Shown: positions 53,546-60,625 of the stretch, in pieces
Layout: each line of letters starts with the position of its first letter
How positions within the stretch are numbered: position 1 is the stretch's first letter
Assembly (NCBI RefSeq): GCF_013343235.1
Contig: NZ_CP040094.1
Coordinates: forward strand, 5,079,001 to 5,143,000
DNA from: Nostoc sp. TCL240-02
Lineage (GTDB): Bacteria > Cyanobacteriota > Cyanobacteriia > Cyanobacteriales > Nostocaceae
Reading direction: 5' to 3'
Length of the DNA stretch: 64,000 bases
The notes under the pieces: generated by a model
Told to the model about the DNA's origin: nothing
The model's input: only the letters and a program-made list of their open reading frames with translations
Databases searched by the model: none
Position numbers and translations under genes: made by a program

Positions 53546-53809
53546 TTATTGTACCTTTGTGTACTCTGCCATTGCCTTTTTAAGATCGTTTCCTACAACC
53601 GCCCAGTCAGACAGCAGTGCTAAATAGTCTGCTTGCTCAGAACTTAATGACGTATTATAAACCTGCAATGTATTACCAAAATCAACCATTCTGGCAACAC
53701 CTTCAATTAAAGACGGTCGTGCGTATAAATAACTTGACAGTATATCCATAACTACCCCATCAGATTGCTCACGTCTTTGAGAGTAGATCCCCCCAAGCTC
53801 AATATACAT
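53546..53809 (-). CDS. Hypothetical small protein upstream of the TIGR04255-like gene
   Basis: 87 residues from ATG 53809, ending 15 bases before the TIGR04255-like gene, in the same direction. It is probably all-helical (MDILSSYLYARPSLIEGVAR, SEQADYLALLSDWAVVGNDL). No family is recognised. It may be the first gene of the operon; an antitoxin-like role would fit the size but nothing proves it. Confidence 0.55.
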   Translation of the reverse strand: MYIELGGIYSQRREQSDGVVMDILSSYLYARPSLIEGVARMVDFGNTLQVYNTSLSSEQADYLALLSDWAVVGNDLKKAMAEYTKVQ

Positions 53810-53957
53810 CAATCAAAAGTACAAACTGTAAAATGAGCGTCGGCTTAATCAAATCTTTTATTGCTTGAACAAAAAATAAAAATTTCCATGTACGCAAAGC
53901 TGTTAAAAGAGAGCGAGAAGCCGGGAAAGGAAGTGAAAATTTTTCAGGAAATAGGTG

Positions 53958-54200
53958 TCATTTGTAGCAATCCTCCGTGTTCTTGTATCCCTTTTTGGAT
54001 TCGCAAGCAGCAATTTCAGCTTGTTTGGCGGCATCATCAAACGACCGAACCAAAGGCGTTTGAGCCACATAATCCGAAAGGACAATACTAAAAACGATGA
54101 ATATAGCTGGAACTAACACAAATACAAACAGAAGACCTTGGATAATAATTTGCCTCTCGGAAGACAAGTCTTTCTCTGGGGATTTTTCTTGATCGCTCAT
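53958..54200 (-). CDS. Small single-span membrane protein
   Basis: 80 residues from ATG 54200 (MSDQEKSPEKDLSSERQ); a GTG at 54263 is less likely. One transmembrane helix (about residues 18-42, IIIQGLLFVFVLVPAIFIVF) is followed by a short domain ending with two cysteines (AACESKKGYKNTEDCYK). No family is recognised. Confidence 0.55.
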   Translation of the reverse strand: MSDQEKSPEKDLSSERQIIIQGLLFVFVLVPAIFIVFSIVLSDYVAQTPLVRSFDDAAKQAEIAACESKKGYKNTEDCYK

Positions 54201-54420
54201 GATTAATACACCACTATCGACTTCTATATCTAGAAAGCCCAAAACCAACTCACGTCTAACCACTTTCTGAAAAGTTTTTCATATTCCAAACAAGGACGGG
54301 TAAGCGCCCATGTTTGGAGCGGAAGCAAAACCCACGCCTCCGTTTACCCAAAAATAAAACCCACGAGCGATTGTTTCCAGGCAGGCGCTACGTAGGTTTA
54401 GCTCACAAACCCTAAAGTTC

Positions 54421-54723
54421 ATGATTAATTCCACAATACCAAACTCTCCTGCACCTGCACAGGAGCAAACTTTCACACCTACTAAACGCCTGCCTCCCAA
54501 GCAGATGCGATACAGAAGAAAGCTCTTAATCGAACGATATGGTTATCAGTGTTTCTGGTGCGGCTGTGACCTCGCCCCAGAAACACTAACCATTGATCAT
54601 CTAATCCCACTCTCCAAGGGTGGCAGCAACAAACTCAACAACCTCAGAACAGCTTGCAAGGGCTGTAATAACAAACGAGGTGATGCAATGCCAGAACTAG
54701 TAACAGGAGAAAAACATGATTGA
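54421..54723 (+). CDS. HNH endonuclease
   Basis: 100 residues. The HNH fold is visible from the first CxxC (CFWCGCDL) through TIDHLIPLSKGGSNKLNN (the His metal ligand and Asn) to the second CxxC (TACKGCNNKRGD). Such small HNH proteins are common in phages, for example as terminase-associated nickases or homing-type nucleases. It overlaps the next small gene by eight bases. Confidence 0.88.
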   Translation: MINSTIPNSPAPAQEQTFTPTKRLPPKQMRYRRKLLIERYGYQCFWCGCDLAPETLTIDHLIPLSKGGSNKLNNLRTACKGCNNKRGDAMPELVTGEKHD

Positions 54724-54883
54724 TGCCGAAGAACAAAAAGCGATTCGTTGGGTTTTGCGAATTTCTCGTGGAGAAGCGCTCGTCCCCTTCATCAAAGATT
54801 TTCTTAATCTACTAAATCAAGAGGGATTTTTACTGGAAGACTTGCTAGACGCACTCTCCAAATGGGCCTTTAATCAAAGGTGA
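54716..54883 (+). CDS. Small acidic protein coupled to the HNH gene
   Basis: 55 residues from ATG 54716, with an ACAGGAGA ribosome site inside the end of the HNH gene. The product is helical (EEQKAIRWVLRISRGEALVP, FIKDFLNLLNQEGFLLEDLL). No family is recognised. Overlap with the HNH gene indicates co-expression. Confidence 0.55.
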   Translation: MIDAEEQKAIRWVLRISRGEALVPFIKDFLNLLNQEGFLLEDLLDALSKWAFNQR

Positions 54884-55019
54884 CATACTCCCCGCACCGC
54901 CCTTTCCTTCGGAACGCTCCGCGAACGGGACGGCGTGGGGTTGCTGGCAAAAAAATAGCTCAGTAGCTCGACATTTAGAGGACGCGGTAACTGAATTGCG
55001 GTCATCAGAAGCAAAAAAC

Positions 55020-55080
55020 TGATTTTTGGCTGTCCCAAGCGCGGACATTGGACTTGTCCATGCTTGGGACGAAAAATCTG
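55020..55080 (-). terminator. Long hairpin after the XRE gene
   Basis: GTCCCAAGC (55032-55040) pairs with GCTTGGGAC (55062-55070), extended outside by GATTTTT and AAAAATC. It lies just past the leftward repressor gene and could end transcription from either side. Confidence 0.65.
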
Positions 55081-55081
55081 A

Positions 55082-55447
55082 TTATAAATCCTCAAGCATG
55101 AGATTAATCAATCTCTTGCGCTGCTCCTTTGTCAACTGCTTGGCTAACAAAAAAATCTCTTCTGGTGACATGGGTCGCGCATCAGAATCACTTTGCATAT
55201 CCCCCTTTAAGTAATTGCGAAGTGCATCCACGCCACTTAACCCAGTGGACTTGGCGATTTTCTCCAGGTTGTCTGAGGATGGAAAGCCATTGCCAGCCAG
55301 CCACTTCTGCACAGTGGAGGAGCTAACACCTAATTCACGAGCAAATGCGGTTTGGGAGCGATCGCCCATAGCTCGTTTTACAATCTCACGAAATCGTTCT
55401 CCAAATTGATCGCTCATTACCGCTTGTTCAAAAATTTCCATCCACAT
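55082..55447 (-). CDS. XRE-family repressor
   Basis: 121 residues from ATG 55447; ATG 55417 (MSDQFGERF) is possible. The HTH is clear: SQTAFARELGVSSSTVQKWL followed by GNGFPSSDNLEKIAKSTGLS. The C-terminal helix (EEIFLLAKQLTKEQRKRLIN) may dimerise. It diverges from the rightward early operon across 110 bases that contain palindromes, the standard layout of a lysogeny switch, so it is the best candidate for the element's repressor. Confidence 0.82.
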   Translation of the reverse strand: MWMEIFEQAVMSDQFGERFREIVKRAMGDRSQTAFARELGVSSSTVQKWLAGNGFPSSDNLEKIAKSTGLSGVDALRNYLKGDMQSDSDARPMSPEEIFLLAKQLTKEQRKRLINLMLEDL

Positions 55448-55456
55448 AATGATAAG

Positions 55457-55520
55457 TCAGCATTTAGCTGATTTTGATATTACGGGTGTCAACTTACAGA
55501 CTCTTATGATATAGTTCATA
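55457..55520. promoter_or_regulatory. Divergent promoter/operator region
   Basis: TCAGCATTTAGCTGA (55457-55471) and TATGATATAGTTCATA (55505-55520) are short palindromes between the repressor and the early operon. The second contains a TATGAT box suitable as a -10 element for rightward transcription. Confidence 0.5.
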
Positions 55521-55557
55521 GCAACCACACAAGGAAATTATTACCACTATAGTAGAG

Positions 55558-55761
55558 ATGACTGCTAAAAAAACATACACCACCTCCGATTCCATAGCAG
55601 GCGCACTTGCAAAGGTGTCTGAAGAAATGGGCATCCCAGAATCTTCCATAGTTACCTTTGCATTGCGGCAGTTTTTATTGAATTACCAAAAAGAGCAGCA
55701 TGAAGCCAGAGAGCGCGATGCCTGCGGCGTGCAAAGCCAACGCTCTTTGATTACGGCATAG
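55558..55761 (+). CDS. Ribbon-helix-helix-like small regulator
   Basis: 67 residues. A short strand region (KKTYTTSDSIAGAL) is followed by two helices (AKVSEEMGIPESSIVTFALR, FLLNYQKEQ), the size and pattern of RHH/CopG-type DNA-binding proteins. First gene of the rightward early block, next to the repressor, so a Cro- or Arc-like role is plausible. Its tail is basic and lacks structure. Confidence 0.6.
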   Translation: MTAKKTYTTSDSIAGALAKVSEEMGIPESSIVTFALRQFLLNYQKEQHEARERDACGVQSQRSLITA

Positions 55762-55785
55762 CTTCACTCTTTGCATCTACACAAC

Positions 55786-56214
55786 ATGGAGCAACCAGGG
55801 ACTTACAAGACAGAAAGACTTATAGAGATGAGCGAACTAGAGGCGCTCGTAGATATCCTTGTCGTCAAGAAACTAGCCCAAATGCTAGGGGTACAGACTA
55901 CTTCTTCAAGCGCCCAAAATCAGTGGTACGACGCAGAAGAAGCCTATCCAATGCTTGGCTTAAAATCAGCCGATCAATTAAGAGTTATGGTCAGAAATGG
56001 GACTCTCAGGCTCAAAAAAAGAGGGCTTGAAGATTATGAAGTGAGAGATGTGCGATCGCCCGATTCCCAAATTCCTAGATATCAGTTTCACATCGAAAAA
56101 TGTGATGCTCGATTGTCCCTGTCCCCTGAATTACGGCAACCAAAAAAAGCCAACAAAAAAATTAACCGCATAGTTGATAGCTACGCGGTTAACAAAAAAT
56201 TATCAAAAAACTGA
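55786..56214 (+). CDS. Phage winged-helix or excisionase-like protein
   Basis: 142 residues from ATG 55786, with a TTG alternative at 55771. After a helical start (MSELEALVDILVVKKLAQML), WYDAEEAYPMLGLKSADQLR-VMVRNGTLRLKKRG reads like a MerR/excisionase-type winged helix that selects by name or number, and the end is basic and Asn/Lys-rich. It lies eight bases before the ParB-like gene. Function inferred: DNA binding in the early block. Confidence 0.55.
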   Translation: MEQPGTYKTERLIEMSELEALVDILVVKKLAQMLGVQTTSSSAQNQWYDAEEAYPMLGLKSADQLRVMVRNGTLRLKKRGLEDYEVRDVRSPDSQIPRYQFHIEKCDARLSLSPELRQPKKANKKINRIVDSYAVNKKLSKN

Positions 56215-56222
56215 TTAATATT

Positions 56223-57575
56223 ATGACACAAAAACTAGAAGCACGGAATCCTTATGAGATAAGGATTCCAACACACTTAGAAATTGATGAAGCAGCCGTA
56301 ACAAAAGTTGTATCAAGATTTCAAGCTGATGGCATTATTCCCGACATTATTGTTACTGAAAGCGGGGAATTAATTGAGGGCATTGAAGCAATAGAGGCGG
56401 CAAAAAGACTTGATCAGCAGATGGTAATGGTGGCAGTACGTCCGCCACTACAAGTATCAGAATCATTATTAACTTCAATAAGTGCTGAGTTGCTTTACGT
56501 CCATCCTCTTAATGCATCAATTTATGGGGATAAAGAGGACTTGAGCTATTTAAAAAGTGCGATTGCCTCCACAGGATGGATTAAGCCTTTAGTCGCCACT
56601 CCCGACGGTCAAGAGAGATACAGAATAGTTTCAGGGAACAGCTGCTTCAAAGTTGGCTGTGAGCTAGGCAGGAAAGAATTCTCCGTTGAATTAAAGATTT
56701 TCAATTCCGAACAAGAAGAACTCAAAACCCTGCTTGCTGGCAACGTCGGGCGAGAAAAGACAATCGAGCAGAAAGTCAGGGAAGGGCTTCTGTGGGAGAA
56801 AATCGAGCGCGAGGAAGCCAAGGCGCGACAAGGCAGAGCAGGCGCGGGGCAGGGAACAACCCGCGACGTGATCGCCAAGCTTGTGGGGCTTGGTAGCGGG
56901 GTTAATTACGAACACGCGGTTGCAGCTGTGCGGGAAATGGACGAATCCAAGGACGCGCCATCTGGTAGTGTTCAACATCATCGCCACCAGCAATTCAAGC
57001 AACTTTTATCAAGGCCGCGCGGTGTAGACGCAGCCTACAAGTTGGTCAAAGAATCCGCTCCTCCCTCTGCTGGGACAAATCACAGCCGATGGACTCCCAA
57101 AGAATTCGAGCGGGTAAAAATCACTGGCGGGACTCACAAGGGGAGTATTGCCACAGTGCGGGTGATTACCGGGCCATTTTCTAGTATTTGTCACATTGAT
57201 GGGACTCCAGAAAACAAGCGAGAGCAAGTTCCCTTCAATCAAATGGAAGCGATGTCCCAAGCAGCGCCCCCCACGTCTGTCAAACAAGAACTAAAGCAAA
57301 AGCAGCAGGCGGCGGGATTTGGAAAAGGCGAACAATTATTTAAAGAATCCGATCGCAATGAGGGGCATTCTCCAGAGCAACAACTATCGGCAAGTATCAC
57401 CAATATCAATGCCATCGGTGAAGTGCAGGTAACTGAAATGGCGATCGCCCTTTTATCACTCACTTCCAAGCAACTCTTTGAAGTGATGAGCAAGGCACGG
57501 CCAGACTTTTCCACATCTCAGTTAGAAGCTATTTGGAAGGCACTAGAGAAATCCCTGGCACACAAGGCAGCGTGA
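56223..57575 (+). CDS. ParB-like nuclease-domain protein
   Basis: 450 residues. Residues about 98-185 form a ParB/Srx-type domain (VHPLNASIYGDKEDLSYLKS, IKPLVATPDGQERYRIVSGN) followed by the partition-like helical region (LLAGNVGREKTIEQKVREG). A KOW-like segment lies near residues 298-340 (VKITGGTHKGSIATVRV). The C-terminus is helical. Such proteins occur on cyanobacterial plasmids and phages; it may act in replication or partition. Its stop overlaps the start of the next gene (TGATG). Confidence 0.82.
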   Translation: MTQKLEARNPYEIRIPTHLEIDEAAVTKVVSRFQADGIIPDIIVTESGELIEGIEAIEAAKRLDQQMVMVAVRPPLQVSESLLTSISAELLYVHPLNASIYGDKEDLSYLKSAIASTGWIKPLVATPDGQERYRIVSGNSCFKVGCELGRKEFSVELKIFNSEQEELKTLLAGNVGREKTIEQKVREGLLWEKIEREEAKARQGRAGAGQGTTRDVIAKLVGLGSGVNYEHAVAAVREMDESKDAPSGSVQHHRHQQFKQLLSRPRGVDAAYKLVKESAPPSAGTNHSRWTPKEFERVKITGGTHKGSIATVRVITGPFSSICHIDGTPENKREQVPFNQMEAMSQAAPPTSVKQELKQKQQAAGFGKGEQLFKESDRNEGHSPEQQLSASITNINAIGEVQVTEMAIALLSLTSKQLFEVMSKARPDFSTSQLEAIWKALEKSLAHKAA

Positions 57576-57760
57576 TGAGTATCACCACCATTGAATTGTC
57601 GGTTGATGAATATATGAGGGTTATTGGCAGTAGCCCAGTTCCAATCACCGCAATTGATTTGAAGCCTGGCTTTTATTACAAGTTAGTGAATCGAGCGACA
57701 GGAACCTATATGCACCGCTATTTGAGAGCAGTTGTTGGTGAGTACACATATTGGGAGTAA
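57575..57760 (+). CDS. Small hypothetical protein
   Basis: 61 residues from ATG 57575, which shares one base with the ParB-like stop. The sequence (ELSVDEYMRVIGSSPVPITA, LKPGFYYKLVNRATGTYMHR) is mixed alpha/beta with no recognised family. It is co-translated with its neighbours in the early operon. Confidence 0.6.
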   Translation: MSITTIELSVDEYMRVIGSSPVPITAIDLKPGFYYKLVNRATGTYMHRYLRAVVGEYTYWE

Positions 57761-57762
57761 TC

Positions 57763-58044
57763 ATGAGCTATTGGAGAGAAAGAGCGGCTGAGGCTATTGC
57801 TTCTGTGATCGCTTCTGCCAGTGTGGATTTGAAGAATTTATCGCTTGCAGATAAACGAAAACTGAAGGGTGCGATTGATGCTTCTTACCCTTTTGGAGTA
57901 AGAAAAAATCATCCTTACCAAGTTTGGCTTGATGAGAGGCGCAAAACTTTCTATGAGCTTGGATTAGCTAGACAGTCAGAAGGCAATCGCAAGCCTCCGA
58001 TAAGATGCGATTCAACAGTTCCAGGACAGCAATCATTATTCTGA
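57763..58044 (+). CDS. Small hypothetical protein of the early operon
   Basis: 93 residues from ATG 57763. The block KRKLKGAIDASYPFGVRKNH and YQVWLDERRKTFYELGL looks conserved in cyanobacterial phage regions, but the family has no name I know. The stop overlaps the next ATG (TGATG at 58042-58046). It may bind nucleic acid, as suggested by many basic residues; unproved. Confidence 0.6.
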   Translation: MSYWRERAAEAIASVIASASVDLKNLSLADKRKLKGAIDASYPFGVRKNHPYQVWLDERRKTFYELGLARQSEGNRKPPIRCDSTVPGQQSLF

Positions 58045-58466
58045 TGAGTATTAGACCCGATTCACCTTGGCACTATGCAGGAGCTTTTTATGCCTTGGTG
58101 AAAGCTCAGACAAAGCTGCACATTTTGATTCGATTTGTTGGAAAAACTGAACTTTTTATTGAATCTGAATCTGACAATGAAGTGATTAATAGCCAGCTTA
58201 ATGAAATTGAGCAGCATTTAAAATCTGCACGCCAAAATCTTATGGCGACCAAAATGATAGATTTAACCCAAAAAATTGAAGCCCAATTAGCTCTTAAGGA
58301 TTGCAATACTGGAGAGCTAAAGGATGCTACCGGCGCGACTTATCCTGAGATATTCACAGCACTCAAACAGCTTTTGGATGCAGGTAAGGCGCAATACTAC
58401 TTCATTTACACTATGCCTTTACCAACATTGACATATCAATTGAAAAAGCCTTTTTGGAAAATTTAA
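58044..58466 (+). CDS. Hypothetical protein, early operon
   Basis: 140 residues from ATG 58044. Helical first part (HYAGAFYALVKAQTKLHILI) and a C-terminal region reminiscent of a winged helix (LKDATGATYPEIFTALKQLL). No family is recognised. Co-translated with its upstream neighbour. Confidence 0.6.
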   Translation: MSIRPDSPWHYAGAFYALVKAQTKLHILIRFVGKTELFIESESDNEVINSQLNEIEQHLKSARQNLMATKMIDLTQKIEAQLALKDCNTGELKDATGATYPEIFTALKQLLDAGKAQYYFIYTMPLPTLTYQLKKPFWKI

Positions 58467-58540
58467 CAGCCATCTTCCCAAAAAAAGATGGCTCCCTCCG
58501 CAGATAACGCACTCTTGCTTTGGAAACCACTTAAACCAAT

Positions 58541-59248
58541 ATGATTATACCATTTCAATTTACTTTTGAGACAGCAGAAGAACTTTACAACTGTGACGAA
58601 AAGTATCCAGTTGACTTTGAGATTGCATGGAAACTTCTAGGCTACAGCCGCAAAGATTCAGCCAAGAGAAAACTAATCGGCTACTTCATGCAAGATACAG
58701 ATTACCGACTCCACAGTAATGTGGAGTCGGCTCCAGACGGAGGTTTGACGCATCGTGAAGACATTTATCTAACAGTGGAATGTTTTAAGGAGATGGGGAT
58801 GCTGGCTAAAAGCGAGGAAGGTAAACAGATCCGAAAATACTTTCTTCAATGTGAGGCGATCGCCAAGCAATCAGTAAAAGCAATTCCACGGTTGCAACGG
58901 CAGATTCAGCAGTTACAGGAAAACTTTGATCGTCTCCAATCCCAAGTCCAAAAAATACTCCCAATATCATCTGATTTCACACCACCAGGATGGGATGCCG
59001 AAGTATGGCGTGAGCTACCACCACAAGATAAACGTCACTTCCGCTATCTATACCAAAACTTCAACTTTCATCCAGAGTCTGAGGCAATTGATCCTTCACT
59101 GATTTCCGCAGAGGCAAGGCTCCAACAAAGGCAAGAGATGGAGCGAATAGTTGGTGAGGTAACGCCCTCTGAAACCTGGAGGATAGATGATGCAAAACAA
59201 GAATTATTAGCGCGATTCTGGGCAGAGGGGGGAGCGAACGATGAATAA
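58541..59248 (+). CDS. AntA-like phage antirepressor
   Basis: 235 residues. The N-terminal 100 residues (VDFEIAWKLLGYSRKDSAKR, DTDYRL, EDIYLTVECFKEMGMLAKSE, GKQIRKYFLQCE) carry the pattern of the AntA/AntB antirepressor domain of temperate phages. A coiled coil (about 115-140) follows, then a C-terminal domain. It probably counters the resident repressor to induce lytic genes. Its end overlaps the next gene by eight bases. Confidence 0.78.
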   Translation: MIIPFQFTFETAEELYNCDEKYPVDFEIAWKLLGYSRKDSAKRKLIGYFMQDTDYRLHSNVESAPDGGLTHREDIYLTVECFKEMGMLAKSEEGKQIRKYFLQCEAIAKQSVKAIPRLQRQIQQLQENFDRLQSQVQKILPISSDFTPPGWDAEVWRELPPQDKRHFRYLYQNFNFHPESEAIDPSLISAEARLQQRQEMERIVGEVTPSETWRIDDAKQELLARFWAEGGANDE

Positions 59249-60326
59249 CTTTGCATCCTTCACACTGGGACAAATCAGCGCCCCGGTCAACATTCTCAAA
59301 GAATTTCTTGAGATATTCAATCGTCGCCATAAATGTAAGGCAGCAATCCTATCTTGGCTAGATGGCAAGCATTTTTATGGGCATGAGTGGGCAAGAATCA
59401 CCCTTGAAGAACTGGGTGAAATCTTAGGATATTGCCGAGAAACGATTGGCAAACATCTTAGAGAGTTGGTTGCAGATAAGCTGATTGACGAGCTTCCAGC
59501 ACAACGCTTCCCAAAGGATACAGCCAATAAATACAGGCTAAATCCCAACTGGCTACCACCTATCGAATTCGACAAATCGGAGTGGGATATTCTATCAAAG
59601 CTGCTGGGCTTCTGGAATTATCTGGATATGCTACCAAAAATCCTGTTTTTCAGTCGATGCGAAAAAATTGACATAGATGGGCCAAAAAATGAGCCTATCA
59701 ATGCGAATAATCCGCCAACACTAAAAACTAACTTAAAGCTTTTTAAAAACAACAACACTGCTGTTGCTGGGAAAAAGGAAGTGGTGGTGGAAGAGGAGCC
59801 AGATTGGGAATCAATCGCTGCCGTAACCAACACTTGGGAGCAAAACCAGACTTCTCACTCCGTTGAAGGCGATGAAGAAGTTCTTCCATGTGACGAGGTA
59901 GATCCTCATGACGATCTATCTTCCGCGCCGGAAATTAAGCCTACTTCAACTCAAAATAAACCCACAAAGGATGAAATCAGGGAGACTTGCGCCGAATTAA
60001 AAAGGCTGCGAATTAACCCAGATCCATGCCTTGGGGTGATTAAAAAATATTGGGGTAATGTGGCAGGCGCGATCGCCCGTGTCAAAGAGTCTATTGCTGA
60101 GGGATGGTGCGATAATCCAACAGGCTTATTCATCAACAGCTGTAAGAGTGGAATCAAGGCTAAAACGGTTATTACCACTGATGTGAGCGATTGGTTTACT
60201 TGGGCACGCAAACAAAGATTAGTGCTTGCAATGGCGGGTGGAAAGTGGGCTTATTTACCAGATGGAAGCCAGGTAGGACTTGACGAAATGATGCAACGCT
60301 ATCCAATGGAGGGCGGTAGCGCGTGA
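59241..60326 (+). CDS. Replication-type winged-helix protein
   Basis: 361 residues. The N-terminal part (about 35-110) has a winged-helix signature: KAAILSWLDGKHF, WARITLEELGEILGYCRETI, GKHLRELVADKLIDEL. An acidic disordered linker (about 180-245) leads to a C-terminal domain with NPDPCLGVIKKYWGNVAGAI, seen in phage and plasmid replication initiators such as the DnaD/O-protein class. Likely replication initiation or helicase loading for the element. The stop overlaps the next GTG (GTGA). Confidence 0.65.
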   Translation: MNNFASFTLGQISAPVNILKEFLEIFNRRHKCKAAILSWLDGKHFYGHEWARITLEELGEILGYCRETIGKHLRELVADKLIDELPAQRFPKDTANKYRLNPNWLPPIEFDKSEWDILSKLLGFWNYLDMLPKILFFSRCEKIDIDGPKNEPINANNPPTLKTNLKLFKNNNTAVAGKKEVVVEEEPDWESIAAVTNTWEQNQTSHSVEGDEEVLPCDEVDPHDDLSSAPEIKPTSTQNKPTKDEIRETCAELKRLRINPDPCLGVIKKYWGNVAGAIARVKESIAEGWCDNPTGLFINSCKSGIKAKTVITTDVSDWFTWARKQRLVLAMAGGKWAYLPDGSQVGLDEMMQRYPMEGGSA

Positions 60327-60625
60327 CCGAATACGAGTATTTACAGGAATACGTGATGGATCACTATCACACTGCTATAGAAGCTTTGGTAGATCCCATT
60401 CACGATCGCCACAAAAACGCCCTGCTTCAAGGCGATATGGAATCAGCCATATATCTAGAAGCGGCACGAAATGCCATTCACCAGCAAATATTCGCCGCCC
60501 GACTGCGATCGGAGGATATTATTCACTGGCTGAAGTTTGATGCTGAACTTCGGCAGGTTGGCGAAACCTATCCTGATGCAATGGAAGGATCTATCAAAGT
60601 TGGAGTTTTTGATGAAAGCTATTAG
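60323..60625 (+). CDS. Small hypothetical protein, early operon
   Basis: 100 residues from GTG 60323, overlapping the previous stop by four bases. It is helical (EYLQEYVMDHYHTAIEALVD, MESAIYLEAARNAIHQQIFA) and acidic. No family recognised. The next frame starts inside its last codons. Confidence 0.6.
   Translation: MTEYEYLQEYVMDHYHTAIEALVDPIHDRHKNALLQGDMESAIYLEAARNAIHQQIFAARLRSEDIIHWLKFDAELRQVGETYPDAMEGSIKVGVFDESY

Noticed and set aside
54845..55095. Minus-strand frames of 67 and 73 codons downstream of the XRE gene
   Set aside because: They cover a hairpin terminator and repeat-like DNA and lack a start signal.
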